Shown piece after piece: positions 34,663 to 47,834 of a DNA stretch of 64,000 bases (positions are counted from its first letter, which is position 1; every line of letters starts with the position of its first letter). Source of the DNA: Galeopsis tetrahit (Eukaryota; Streptophyta; Magnoliopsida; Lamiales; Lamiaceae); contig OY776129.1 of assembly GCA_963675135.1 (NCBI GenBank), positions 71,889,348-71,953,347 on the forward strand, written 5' to 3'. The notes under the pieces were generated by a model. The model was not told the origin of the DNA. It saw only the letters and a program-made list of their open reading frames with translations, and made no database searches. The position numbers and the translations under genes are program-made.

Positions 34663-36023
34663 GAGTGTCCACAACGGTTAGGGAGTTATAACTCCCCTCT
34701 CTCCCCCACCTCATCATTTTTACATAAATAACACAACCATTCCAAAGTTATAACTTATATTTGAGGGACCCACTATTCATTACATTTCTTTTTAATTTTT
34801 AATTTTTTATTTAAGGTTTTAAAATTATGTAAAAAAATTAATATATGAATATATTAAAATTTAATATATGTGAAAAAAATTAATATATGAATATATTAAA
34901 ATTATTTAGTCGATTTTTTTTAGGGTATCAATTAATATATTTTACAAATTGAAATAAATATTTAATACTAACTCATTTAGTTAACTAATAAAGATTATTA
35001 CTTATTTTAATCAAATGGAAATAGAGTACAACATATTCAACACTAGAAAACAATTCAACTAAATTAATTAAAAACTTAACTATTTTGAAACGATAAATAA
35101 ACGCATTATATCAATTCAGAAGTCTGAGTGGAAAAATTTAATGGGAAAAAGTTGCTCGAGTTATCAACGAAATTCCTGTGAACTTGAACATTTTGAGAAT
35201 ATGAAGGAGAATATTGAAAATTTTGTAGATTTAAAGAATTTTGGGAGAGTGAAATTTCATCAGTATGATTGAATCCATTTGTTAAGTATTTACAGAAGAA
35301 AAACTGTGAATATGAAGTATTTAAAGAGAAAAAAAAAAGACCGTTGTATTAATTTAAAATTTGAAGATGAAAAAAAAATAGAAAATTCAAATATTAATGT
35401 GGGTCAATTCATCGTTGTTAGCAAAAAGTAGGGTTATGCCTAGACATGGGCAACGGTTACAAACCGGCGGTTACGGTTTGGGGTTTCGGCGAACCGTAAC
35501 CGAACCGCGAACCGCCGGTTACGGTTACGGTTTTCAAACCGGCGGTTCGGTTTGAAAACCGCCGGTTTGGTGGTTTGGCGGTTTAGGGGTTTTTTTTTTT
35601 TTTTTTAAAAATATTATCTCCGTTTTCGCTCGTTTTCACTCCGTTTTCACTCCGTTTTCGTTCGTTTTTTATTCGTTTTAACTCATTTTTTAGAAAATAC
35701 ATTACTAGAATTGAATAAAAATTATATAACTTAAATTTATACATTAAAAATAGAAGAATTGTGTATTAAAAAAAATATATATATTTTTTTTTTTAATAAA
35801 AAACCGCCGGTTAACCGCCAAACCGGCGGTTAACCGCCAAAACCGGCCAAACCGGCGGTTTGCGGTTTGTCAAAATGCCGAACCGTAACCGAACCGCCGT
35901 TTTTCGGTTACGGTTCGGTTTGTAAACCGTAACCGGCGGTTTGTCAAACCGGCGGTTTTTCGGTTTTGCGCGTGTCTAGTTATGCCGGACTAACCCATTT
36001 GAGGAGAGAGATTGTGGACACTC
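34663..36023. mobile_element. PIF/Harbinger-type non-autonomous element
   Basis: The ends are GAGTGTCCACAACGG on the left and ATTGTGGACACTC on the right, with TAA duplicated at 34660-34662 and 36024-36026. The secondary pair AACTCCCCTCTCTC / GAGGAGAGAG also mirrors. There is no transposase frame. A hAT-type element is inserted at 35441-35978. Confidence 0.75.
35441..35978. mobile_element. hAT-type MITE, highly self-complementary, nested
   Basis: It is flanked by the 8-base direct repeat GTTATGCC (35433-35440 and 35979-35986). The ends are TAGACATGGGCAACGG and, in inverse, TAGACACGCGCAAAACCG. The arms consist of many overlapping AACCGGCGGTT / GGTTACGGTT units in both directions around an AT-rich centre, so the whole could fold into a long hairpin. 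It interrupts the Harbinger-type element. Confidence 0.85.
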
Positions 36024-37024
36024 TAAGTAAATGTATTGGAGGTACTCGATTGTGGTGGATTGAATTGGGATTTGGATAATCCAATAATAGTAATTGTGTG
36101 TAAATTGGGTTTGATTAAAAATTGAGAAGTAGGAATAGATTTAACTTTATGTCAAGTAGTATTATATGGGTGAATTGATATTTAAATTTGTATTTGAATT
36201 GAGATGGATTGGACCAATCCAAATCCGGATTGACCAATCCCAAAACAAACATTGCCTAAATTTTTCATGAAAAAACGCTATTTCTTTATTTTTAATACAC
36301 ATCACATATATTTAGCACATGAGACGTGACATGTACTAAAAGGGGAAAAAATGTATTAAATGAAACACCAAATTATTAAAAAAAATAAAAATAAGAGGAA
36401 GTCCAAGAGGCAATATAGAAAGTAGAGGGCAAAACATATACTCCTTACTATTTAAGTTTCACATGTACACTAGCTAAAATTCTCCACTGATGCATTCACA
36501 AATTCGAGAAATGAATTCATGTCCGAAATTCCTCTAAAACAGTATTGAAGGTGAATTCATAACTAGAAATAAAATTACTGTAAAAAAAAAAAAAAAAAAA
36601 ATAACTAGAAATAAAATGGAAAATTTAGAGCCTTCTTCATTGTGAAGCAACTCTATCTTAACTAAAATACCTGCATTTCTGGCATATAACAAAATAGACA
36701 AAGACAGTGGAAAGGAATTCAGACTTGATGACTCTCTATCACAAATAGAAAGCTAAAGATGATCTACCAGCATTACACAGACTTCATATATTACATTAAG
36801 ACCCTAAAAAATATTTTTAAGAGCGACGACTCGTGTGATATACAGAGCATAAATCCTCACAGTAAATCTGCAGCTAATTTCAAAATAGGAACTGTACAAG
36901 GAGTGCCCATCTACCTACCTCATTCACCACAGCATTTGCTTTCTAAGATATCTACATTATTTCAGCGTTTCACGGGTAGAGAGAGCAAACCTTTTGGCTT
37001 CCAATGTACAACTTTTCCTTCAGT

Positions 37025-40000
37025 TTAACTCCCTGTGGAGTTGGTTGTAGATGGCATTGCAGTAGGAGTTTGGGCTTGTGGTACAACACAAGGCATAGGA
37101 GGGGATGTACCTTGAGGTGGAGTTTGGACCTGTGATGGTATTGCAGTTGAGCTTCGGGCTGGAGTCTGGGCCCGTGGCGAACTGATGCCTGCCATAGCAT
37201 AATCCTCGGGCACGTCTAAGTTATCCCAGTTGATCCCAGCTAGTGAGTGGTTAAGGGTAAAATATAGGGGAAATGTTTTTTTTTTTAGTCCCGTAAGTTT
37301 GCCAATCTTCTGTTTTTCCCGAATTGAATTTTGTCCTTTCAACTTTTTAGCCCTTACAAGTTTTTTGACCTGCTACTGTGGGTCAGCAACCAGTTTTGAG
37401 CAAACATGGCATTTTTAAAAAACAAATTACTATATTTGTCGTCCTGTTAATTTTCAAAATCGGTTACTAACCCACTGTAGTCGGTCAAGGACTAAAACAA
37501 TTAAAATTTGAAAGTTAACAGGTTTAAATTCAATTTGGGAAATTGAAGTGTCTTGAAAGCGAAATTGGGCAAACTTACATGACTGCAAAACCATTTCCCT
37601 AAAAACATATATTCTTGAGAAAAGAAAGAGAAGTACAATGTAAGAAGAAGAGTAGACTAGGATACATTCTATGCTCCACATGTCAGTGATGCTTATGTCC
37701 GCGTCAGACAATAGCCAGTAATCAGCGTCGCTCTGTAAAGTGTAAACATCAGCAAAGAGAGTAATATTAGTGATACAACAACTGAGCCTTTATACCACTC
37801 TGGATTTAAAGATATGGATCATATGCATATGTTGTAATGCATATCTAAGTACATGTCGTTATAAATAAGGAAGCTCTTGGTTCAAAATTCATCAAAGGTA
37901 ATGGTAATGGTAATGGGAATGAGAATAGGGTAATTATCTTAATGAGAATAAAAGATTATCATATGAGGTAATGAGACTCAAAATAAGTTAATCATTACCC
38001 CCATTTTGATTAAAAACCTCCCTCCTATAATCATATCTCCTCGATCATTCCACTATTCCTTGACCAAAAATCAATTTTTTATCCCAATGTATTCCTAGAT
38101 TAGAGCAAAATACTAACAATGTAACCATCATTCTCATTGTAATTAACTATTCAATGATTCTCATTCCCATTGAAGAACTTGAACCAAGACATCCCCTCAC
38201 AGCCTAAAAGTTTCATTACATAGCCTATTTAAAATAAATATAAGCACACTAACAAAATGGTGGTTCTTCTTAGTCTAATGATTATCAACACGAGTCAAAT
38301 GCGCTGATTAAAATCTTAACTTGTCATATCTTTTAAGATAATTATTTATATATTGTTTTAACTAATGACTTACGTCGACTTCTGGGACGATCTTAAGGAT
38401 TCCACTCACGAAATCCTGTGATGTACTTGCTTCTGAGCACATTCTTTGAGCTTCTATTCCCTGAATAGCCATATCATCATCTCCTCCAATCTCCAGATTG
38501 GAAGATGGTCCAGAAGCATTCTCATTAGCACTTGATGTTTCAGGAATGCTTGCTTGTTCTTCAACAGCATTAATCTCCTCGAAGTTTTCCTCAAATTGAC
38601 TAACCCAAAAAGAAAAGACAAAACAACAGGAACCGAATCAATGACAACTCCAAAAAGGAAAAAATTTAAAAATTCACCACATTAGAACGATCAAATGATC
38701 AAACTTCATTCTGATGAGGGTCATGAGGCTTACGCTTATAGTCTTTCCTAGGAAAGCTAAACAAGGAAAAGGGATTTATTGCACGAAATCCCCTGTGGTT
38801 TATTAAATAAAGTTAACTCTCCATTTTTTTCAGAAACGAGTTAACGGTTTTATCTATTTCACATTGACCTTCATAGTATAGTCTCAAGACTTCAGTATTT
38901 GGAAAAACAAGATACGGGAAATAGATAACACCGTTGACTCGTTTCTGGAAAAAAAAAAAATTAGAGTTAGCTTTATTTACTAAACCACTGGGGGATTTCG
39001 TGAAATTTCCAAACCACGAGAGGATTTCAAACAACATTCCCAAACCATGAGGGGGTTTCGTGCAATAAAGCCGAAGGAAAAGTAGCAAATATGAAAGCAA
39101 GGAAACCATACCTGACAAGGTAAACGTCTATGGGTCCCATTGTGCTTCGTAGAACTATTCTGTATCTTCTCTGTGGATAATCAACCGCCTGTAGGGAATA
39201 AGTTAACAGAAATTAACATTTGGGATTAAATTAAAAAGGTTTTGGGTCTGATAGAAGGAAGAGAAAGTACCTCGTCAGGATCTGGAACTTCTAAAGTAGT
39301 ACCATGAGGAGCTTTAATTGCTATCAGGGTTTCATTCTGAATCAAAGAGCATAAATATGTTATCTAAAAACTAATTTATAGGTAAGTTCAATTCAACTAT
39401 TACCAAATTTATACCTGGAAGCAAGGTAAGTTTTTGATGTCTTCTTCAGTGACGAAAAGCCACCTGGGAAAGATACTAAATTAAATATGCTAAAGTAGAT
39501 GAACCCAAATTTAAATTCATATATTTTAGTTCGTAGACAGGTAGAACAATGGGTTACTTCTGATTATCTTCATCTTCACTCAGGCCCCTCAGCTTCTCCT
39601 GCATTTCTCTGAACAAGATAGAATGTTAGACGATTAGCATTTTCAGTAGTAATTTAAGACAAGAAATTTAAAAGTATCAGATTCTGACCTTATGCGTTTG
39701 TCTAAGGCGCGTTCCTCCAAGTTCAAATTTTCTACTTCCTCCTGAAGAGAAAATAATTGACAAAGTAAAAGATATGTATGTTGTATTGTAAGCCATATAA
39801 ATCAATTGGCAATGCTAGAGGCTGCTTCAAAAATATACTGTTTTGCAATAAGGATTTTCTTCAGTTTCTCATTAATAATTACTAAATGCTGGCATTCTTA
39901 TCCTGTGATGCAAAAGAGCCTTCACCAGGTATTTTTTGACTCATCAACTACATAATGGGACACTCCATGTGGTATAATCACTTCCAGAAAAACAACAGCC

Positions 40001-43000
40001 AAAGATATGTGCTAACGGCACATGTGAAGTGGTAGTAAGATCAGGAAAGAATTAAAAAGGTTTTTGGTCCATGACATAAAACGACATCTTTTCATTTGTC
40101 CGGGGATTTCAGGTCCAAAAGTGGACAAAGTTTATTATATTGGGACTAAATTGAAAAGCTGATTTATTTTTTGGGGGGACCAAAATTGTACAGTAGACAA
40201 GTTATGAGACCATTTTTTATTTTTTAAAACTCAATCAGGAAAGGAACAGCCTGTGAGTGCATGACAATAAATGATTGACATATTCTACACATGTACCTGC
40301 AAACCAGAAAGACTCTCATCGACTTCCCCTGGTCTTGATACGTCTACACCCCTGTTCAATAAGAGTACCTCTAAGTAAATTGTTTTTGTTATTGATTCTC
40401 AAGCGAAAATGATAATTAAATAGAAAATGAAAAGAAAAGTGAGTAAAATAAAAACTCTGGATGAGCCATTCCATACTTCCATTGGATTCGGTTCTTGAGT
40501 TTCTTCTCTATAAGACCAATGCCTTCAAGAACATTAGTTATATCGTATATACGCCTCTTCTGCACCTGTTGGAAAAATAAAAGGAAGAAAACTTCAGCTA
40601 CTTACAAGGTAAAATGAAGTATTATCAGTTACTGAAATAATCACCTCTAGAGTATCCGCAGCTTTATTCAAATCAAGAATACCGTCTTCTGCATGTTTAA
40701 TTAGATTGATGAACTTTTTTGTCAAGAGACCTGAGAGAGAAAATGAAATGTTATGAGTTTGTCCTTGGATAAACATAATAAATTTAAAAAAGTCAAACTT
40801 AGACGTCTATCATGAGATGCAAAGGCGTGAATTGTAAAATAAGAGGGAGACAGAAATAATTGTAAAATAACACAGGAATAATAGAATTACCTAAAGAGCT
40901 ATCATAACGACAAGGACCAACAGGAGTGAGGTTATTGCCACTAGGAGAACCTGCACAAAGATGTTCACCAGAAATTACTATAAAGAGCTAGATACTAATA
41001 CGATGAAGTATTCGTGAACTAAAATTCAATGATTTTGAAAGGGTTAATTGCATAAAAAATTACGACCTTTTCACATTTTCTCAATTAAAACATGTGTTAA
41101 AATTTGCAATTCGATACAAAAACTCATTAAATTTTGCAAATATACCATATGACTATTTTTTGGCAGCTTATGTTGATGTGGCAACCGGAGAATCATTGAA
41201 AAATTTGCAAATAAATTCACAATCTTTTGTTACTATTTCAATTTAATCACAACATTAATTTATTTATTTTGCAACTTCATACATTACCACGTCAGCAGGA
41301 CTTCCTAAAAAATAGTCATGTGATAGAGTTGTAGCAATTTGAAAGGTGGAGTATCGAATAGCAAATTTTAAAAACATATGTTGCAATTGAAAAATGTGAA
41401 AATATCATGATTTATTTTGCAATTAACCTAATTCGAAAATATATATAACAGAATTTCAGGATGAATTTTTTTGATTATATTCTAACTTACCAACATTTGT
41501 CAAGGCAAGCTGAGGTCCACTTTTATTGGCCTTTGTTGCCCTTGGGGCCTTTTGGGTTTTTCCCGATTTTGCAGATGGTGGTGTCTGATAGGGACCTTTC
41601 ATAACATCAACATTGCCAGTGGGCCCTGCATTTGGGTCAGCAGGTTCTGCTTCACGATCTGCTACTCCGGTTTTTCGTTTTAATGGCTTGCAGAGAAGAA
41701 ATTAAAATGTCACAATCAGCAGCACACATCAAATAATAAATGAAACTTTTCTTATTACATAAGCTTCAAAAAGAATAAAGGAAGCACCGATTATCATAAA
41801 GCATGATGAGATTTCTATGAAAAACACAACATATTGTAGCACGACAAGAGTGCAGAACTAGAATACCTAATACATATTTAATTACCATTCATAAAAAAAA
41901 AAAGTTATCATTTTAGTAGAGTTTACTGAGAAGCATCGGGCCATGAGAGACAACAAATATTATAGGCAGCCTCAATAAGGTGATAATCAAAGATGTAGAC
42001 AATTCAAAGGTCTAACAAGTTATCGGTATGACTATTCAGCAAGTGATTTCATATTTCAACAGGGATGAAAGGCAGAGTATTTGACAATGATTGATAAGGC
42101 TCTTCAATTCTTTCAAAGACATAAATGTGCAATACAAATTTACACTGAACAATATGGTTAAACATTCATTGACGCCAAAATACCAGCCACTAACAAGACT
42201 AACTTAGAATTATTGGAAAAGCTAACTCCAAAACAATTAAATGAATTTACAGGTAATAGTTAATCTGCCCAACTAGTCATCTATTGATATCTTTCAGGTG
42301 CATGAAATTTATGCTAGAGCTGACAATATGGAATGCGGCTGATTCGCAGAGCTATGGTTGAAATTAAAACTTTGCTTCCCGTAAACCACATATGAAACTT
42401 AATGAGCATGCATGTCATAACACATCTGTAGTATGGAATAATTTAATTTTGAAAAAACAGTAAATTCTTGAAATTCATATTTTTCGATCTGATAAATTTT
42501 GTATAACAAATTGCTACAAGTGATTCATCTAGAGGAACATTGAACTGTGCGTTTTCAAAACCAAAGCATAAGGTTTAATATCCAGGACACACAAGAAATG
42601 GATGAACTTTTTGAGGAAATCATAATTTCCTTTTGATGAGGAAGAAAATCAGGCACCAAGTATGTAAAAAGAACCAAAAGTAGAATTACAAATAAATGCT
42701 TTCAGTTTTCTCTCGGGAAACACGATCCTTTCATATAAGATCTTAAAACTTGGAAAGCAATGGAGAAAAAATTATACGTAATCAAATTAGTTCCCTGATA
42801 GACATTACTCAGAGGAAGAGGAAGACAATCCCAAAACAATTACATGAAACAACACCAAAAAGATGAGGCGAAGGTATAAGTGTCACATGCCATTTTGCCA
42901 AAGAACTTCCTTGGAGGATCATATATTGGATGCTTCCCCACCCCCCGGGAAGAAGTATATGTTCATTCCTACACATTATTTGCTACAGGAAGCAATAAAC

Positions 43001-44136
43001 ACGATGTAGTTACATCTGTAACTTATACATAAGAGTTTATTGATGTTGATTTAATCTCTTCCTTTATCATCACTTTGAGATGAAACAAAATAAGTGACAA
43101 GATGAGATAACTTAATTATGTACTCTTCTTCTTCTTCCAATCCACATCCCCAGCCATACTTGGCTTTTATCTTTAGGTATTCTTTACTACATTGACCAAA
43201 CAATCCTTGAAAGAGATCATTCTCTGGCTTTCAAAACATCTTACATAGGTCCAGTCAGTAAGTGAACAGATCATAATCAAACTTATCATAGACAAACAAT
43301 AATACGAGCTGATAAAACCTAAGCAGGAAGTTAAGAACTCAGCATAACCAGAAATTCCTTTGGTCAAAATTTAAGTATCTTCCACAATAATTGAATCATG
43401 TCAATTTTAATGGTTAAAAGAACGCCCAAGCAGAAGAATAAAAAGGCCAAAGTGTGATACCCCATCAACAACATAGATCACATTACCTAGCAACGCATGC
43501 AAAACCAAAGCAATATATCAATACCAAATAACATGCATTAGCACTCATCAGCAGATGGTAGATCACCGCAATTTCTAAATTCTGGTAAAATAAAAAGATA
43601 ATAATACAAAAAATTGAGGCTTGACTTGAATAATGCTAGCCAAACATATTTTGATCAATAATTAATTAACTGAAATAAAGGTAAGCCGCCATAATTGCCT
43701 TGAATAAAGTATCAGTGGTTTCCAATTAAAACATGCTTGATCCCCAAATATGAAATTTACCCCAGAACCTCACTTCAGATTTCAGAATAATTCATTCACC
43801 CAACTAGGATTCTAGAACAGAGACAAGTAAATAAATCTTATTAATTTAATCACACAACCAAATCTTTAGTCTCATTTGCCGCTAAAAAGTAAACATAAAT
43901 ATCCCAAAAACCCCAATTGCGAGTCTAAGCAAAGAAGGGGAAATCCTGGAGAAGTTAAGACTCACAGGACGCTTCTTTACAACAACAGTCTCTTCGAATT
44001 CCTGATCAGGACGGTGAGAATCACCGGCAGCGAACTGGTGGTAGTCACCGCCTCCGCCTCCAAACGGCGGTTTTGAAGAAGTGAAAGACAACTGTTTTCT
44101 GGAAGTTTGCTGCTGTGGCGGCTGCTGCTGCTGCAT
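37025..44136 (-). CDS. E2F transcription factor (activator E2FA/E2FB class), 486 aa
   Basis: Fourteen coding exons: 43966-44136, 41491-41686, 40891-40950, 40645-40730, 40477-40565, 40297-40351, 39689-39741, 39558-39608, 39415-39463, 39271-39336, 39112-39188, 38374-38599, 37666-37732 and 37025-37239. All phases close. The N-terminus is Gln-rich (MQQQQPPQQQ) with KPPF. The winged-helix DNA-binding domain (about 137-203) has GLLTKKFINLIKHAEDG and RRIYDITNVLEGIGLIEK. A leucine-zipper/marked-box dimerisation region (about 210-318) follows. An acidic segment and the retinoblastoma-binding motif DYWLLSD with SITDMW (about 396-412) come before a Thr/Pro-rich tail. E2F pairs with DP to drive S-phase genes and is held by RBR. 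The single DNA-binding domain excludes the E2Fd-f class. The frame is open upstream to 44358, but GC content and family length favour the ATG at 44136. Confidence 0.94.
37268..37599. mobile_element. TIR element in last E2F intron
   Basis: GGGAAATGTTTTTTTTTTTA and GTCCCGTAAGTTTGCC on the left are mirrored by GGGCAAACTTACATGACTGC and AAACCATTTCCC on the right. The flanks (AAAATATA, AAAAACATA) only loosely match, so the superfamily is uncertain. Confidence 0.55.
37869..38196. mobile_element. Tourist-like MITE in E2F intron
   Basis: The left end GGAAGCTCTTGGTTCAAAAT and right end CTTGAACCAAGACATCCCC are inverse and related to the element at 25580-25947. TAA precedes it, but the right flank is not a clean TAA. 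It contains a short GGTAAT repeat. Confidence 0.6.
38771..39072. repeat. Foldback element with repeated right arm in E2F intron
   Basis: GGATTTATTGCACGAAATCC on the left is mirrored at the far right by GGTTTCGTGCAATAAAGCC. A second mirror (GTTAGCTTTATTTACTAAAC) lies at about 38965-38985. The motif CCAAACCA(C/T)GAG(A/G)GG occurs in repeated tracts at the right. Confidence 0.55.
41041..41429. mobile_element. Non-autonomous TIR element, GGGTTAATTGC family, copy 2
   Basis: It begins GGGTTAATTGCATAAAAAAT and ends TTATTTTGCAATTAACCT. Inner arms also mirror (CCTTTTCACATTTTCTCAAT, ATTGAAAAATGTGAAAATAT). The flanks ATTTTGAAA and AATTCGAAA agree at 7 of 9 bases, as an old Mutator-type 9-base duplication would. 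It lies in an E2F intron. Confidence 0.65.
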
Positions 44137-44439
44137 GATTTGATCTCTTGTTCGAAGCTGAAAAACCCAAATAAAGCGCGGTAATTGTTGAATTTGGAAC
44201 CAATTATGGCTTTTAGGAATTGATCCTGGGGGGTTTGGGTTTGGAAGATAGGAGAATTGAATGGAAGGGTACAGAAATTGAATTAAGGGGAAATAATGGA
44301 GATTGGTAGGGGAATGGAAGTGGGGTTTGGGAGAGATCTGATTTGGAAGCCGAAGCAATAAAAAAGAGGGAAAGAAGTGGAGAAGAAAACGAGGGAAAGG
44401 GGAGTGAGGGAGGAAGGGAGGGAATTTGGTTCGGATATA

Positions 44440-47290
44440 GATGTGGAGGGAACCACTTTTATTACTTTTTTACCCTTCATGTATTTTATTTTATTATTTT
44501 TTACCCTTCTTTTTATACATATTTTTTAAAAAATATATATTTTAATTATAAAAAATATACTAATAAAATATTGTTGGTACATACTTTAATAAAGTAAAAA
44601 AAATATTCAAAAGTTAAATATTTAAATAGAATAGTGAACCAAAAATGGTTTTTATCACTCTATTTATTTATTCATGATTTTTTATTAATATTATTGTTAG
44701 GAATGGAATGTGCATTCTTAATTATATTTCTAATCATGGTAAGTTTTATTGTATTGAATAATTTTATATAAAATGATTATTTCCAAAAATTTAAGAATAT
44801 TGATTTTTTTCCTTCCCTTAGTTTTATCTATTCCATTATATAAAAAATAATACTATGTAGAAATTATAATTTCTGCGAAATTATTATAAGTTTACATAGT
44901 TTTTAATTAATTTATATATTTTTAAAAATAATACATGTTCAGAAATAATTTAGTCATTTAAAATAAAATTTAAAAATTCCTTAAATATCACATTAGAAAT
45001 ATTTTTTTCATTACTTCTCAATATCAATCATAAGAATTACCATTCTTATTCCATTTCTTTCCCGTTATTATTACATTCTTAAATTCATTATATTCAACCC
45101 TGGTATAGTGGTATTATTTCATCATACCAATCATGTCGTAAGAGATTTATGATCTTTGCCTCTTTCCATTTAAGTGAGACGGTTGAACCATTTAGGTCGA
45201 GTCCAACTTTGTTCTGTAACTTTACACTTTCTCAATTTTAGGAGAGAGTTTTTTTATTTACGTAGCTTTTACCTTTTTAAAAACAGTCCAAAAAAATATA
45301 AAATTTTAATTTACGTTTCATAATTTTGTAATTTGATCAATTTTTGTTAAAAACACTCAAACGATATTATTTCACTCACACTTTTGTCACGTGCGCATCA
45401 AAATTATGGATAACTGACATAAATTGAAATGTCATCGATCTTGACTTGTATAGCGTCAAAAAACAATGATCATGTGGGTTAAGAAAATTACAAGTCATTA
45501 TTTACAAATTGTAGAATAAAGAAAAACAACGTAAATTAACCAAGTTACGAAATTATGAGATGTAAATAAAAAAAATTAAATCTTTTTTAGGTCATTTTTA
45601 AATAAGGTTAAAGCTACGGGACATATATATAATATATTTCTCGTTATTGGGCGTAAAAATGCAAAAATTGTACATAAATTAACCAATTTAAAAAATTGTG
45701 AGACATAAATTAAATTTTTTTAATCTTTTTTCAGACGTTTTTTTAAAGTGAAAGTACGGGAACTAAATAATTTATTTCTCCAATTTTAGTGAAAAGTTGT
45801 CGGATTAAAATTAAAAAATGCAAAGTTATAAGACTAAAAATTAATACTGTCATGATTAAAATTGAAAAAATATAAAATTACAAAATTAAAGTTGAACTAG
45901 ATCTAAGTTATAAGTTAACAAATTAAATAATACGGAATGTATAAAAGCACGTGTAGAAGGGTGAATCTCTATTTGAGTAGGTTGAACTACACTTGTCTTG
46001 TGAACAAGTGGTGAGACTCACATATTATCAATTAAAGTTGATTAGCACTCTTGCAAAATCAGTTAATGTGCTTTTTTTTTTTTCCAAATTTTTTACTTTA
46101 AATCTAAAAATTAAAAGTTCGAATTAATCATCTTTTTGCGATCTTTTAATTGACATTAGTATTGCAGATATAATTAAAATAAAATTTAGATCTAAAATTA
46201 TGTGAATTTTATTGTTTCTAAAGTGTGTTTGTATTGGATTTAATGCGCATATATGTGTTGAATCTAATTTTTTTTTAATATTAATATCACGTTTTCAAAT
46301 TTTTAGTAGTTATGTTGAGTTTAGTGAATAATATAAAATCATATGATCCAATAAATAATTTAAATCCAATTACATATATACTATCTCACAATATTCATAT
46401 GTTAATTAAAAAATTATTGAAAGGGTTAATGAAGATCAATTGTTTTTGAACAAAATAAATGTAGTTTAAATTCTTATTACAATCTATTTCATATCACATA
46501 ATCCCATTTCAAAATTTACAAAATTTGAATACGTAATATTGTCCACCCTACCCGATTCCAATAAACGAGTCAAGGGCTTTTTTTTATCATCTCAAATTCA
46601 CATTTCACATTCCAATTTTAATATTTCATCACTTAATTTATTGACATACGTCATTTTAAAAAATGATTTAGTATCTCTTAATAACAAAGCTATACCTCAA
46701 ATTCTCACAATTTCTCTTCATCCCTCTTATCATTTTCACTCCACGGTCTTCTCCAACCAAGTTCTATTCGGTGGTTTGTGGGTGATGGTCATATTTCTCA
46801 ATTTTCTGGACTTTTATAACTTGGTTTTTTGTTCACTGGTCTTTGTGTTTAGGCTTTGATCGGTGTGTTGTTTCGTCATTTTGCTTGTTTTAACCCTAGA
46901 TCGTTGGTTTATAACTCCAATTTTTGTTTGTTTGTTGTTACATATTTTATTCTTCCCTTATGTAATTATGTGTTTTATTTTTTTTCTCTATGCTTATATT
47001 ATGTGTTGCATGTCGTAGTTTTGGTCTATACATTTTTCTCCCTTTTTTCTTTCATATTATATGTTTATAATAATCACACTTTTTTTTAGACGTCTCACAT
47101 TAACTTTTACAATATCCTCAATTTTATTTTTATTATGTACTTATTTCTAAATTTACAATAAATTTACATGGGGAGATTAAAAATCATCCACATCTTAATG
47201 TTTTGTTGTGTTTCTTCATTATTTTTCACAAATTTAATCATAATTTTAGATTTTGCAAAAGACGTGATTCCACGTAAAATCAACCCAAAA
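44440..47290. other. Upstream region between E2F and NDA (divergent genes)
   Basis: The region is very AT-rich. The E2F leader lies at about 44137-44440, pyrimidine-rich on the transcribed strand, with a possible acceptor TTTTTCAG just before the start codon. I found a Mutator-type element at 45242-45780 and no gene. The frames at 46539-47089 are AT-rich hydrophobic noise without family features. Confidence 0.5.
45242..45780. mobile_element. Mutator-type element, small relative of the 28898 element
   Basis: It is flanked by a perfect 9-base repeat CAATTTTAG (45233-45241 and 45781-45789). The left end has GAGAGAGTTTTTTTATTTAC and AGCTTTTACCTTTTT. The right end, in inverse, is GAGAAATAAATTATTTAG followed by TTCCCGTACTTTC. 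The internal TTTACGTTTCATAATTTTG matches the TTACGTCCCATAACTT motif of the larger element. It is 539 bp with no reading frame and is more diverged than the larger copy. Confidence 0.8.
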
Positions 47291-47296
47291 TTTATA

Positions 47297-47580
47297 CTCC
47301 CTCCGTCCCAGAGGAATTTGCACCTCCGGGATGACACACATTTTAATAAATGTGTAAAAAAAAGTGTAATGAGTGATGTTTTGAGCAGTAGTTTTGTAAA
47401 TTTTTATGAATAAAGTAAAGTAAAAAGTAGGTTGAGTGTGAAAAAATAATGACATATGAATAAATATGTGTATATTTTAAGGGAGAGAATTATGATAATA
47501 TTTCCTTTTTATATATTGTATAGCGTGTAAATTGGTATGAAACATCCTATATGAATGAAAGTGTTCAGGGACCGAGGGAG
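47297..47580. mobile_element. Stowaway MITE just upstream of NDA
   Basis: CTCCCTCCGTCCCAGAGGAA on the left is mirrored by GTTCAGGGACCGAGGGAG on the right, with TA on both sides. Its right end is about 250 bases before the NDA start codon. Confidence 0.8.
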
Positions 47581-47834
47581 TAACATATTGAAATTGTGCA
47601 TGCACGGAATTACTTGTATCCAAATAATAGAATTGATTTTTTTTTTCTGACCGCTGTCGGTTTCTGCAGTTGCCATCTGTCCACTCAATTTTCCACCTTT
47701 CAGCAGCCGCAGCAAACGCATCTGCAAAGACTCTTTCATTCACCCCCAAAACTCGTGGAGATTCACTTCTAAACCCACGAATAATTTCTTAATGCACCAA
47801 AAACAATATTCCTTACACGAAAACTAGATTAACC

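Noticed and set aside
46539..47089. Two adjacent hydrophobic frames (106 and 77 codons)
   Set aside because: T-rich DNA produces Phe/Leu-rich frames; there is no conserved motif and no gene-like base composition.
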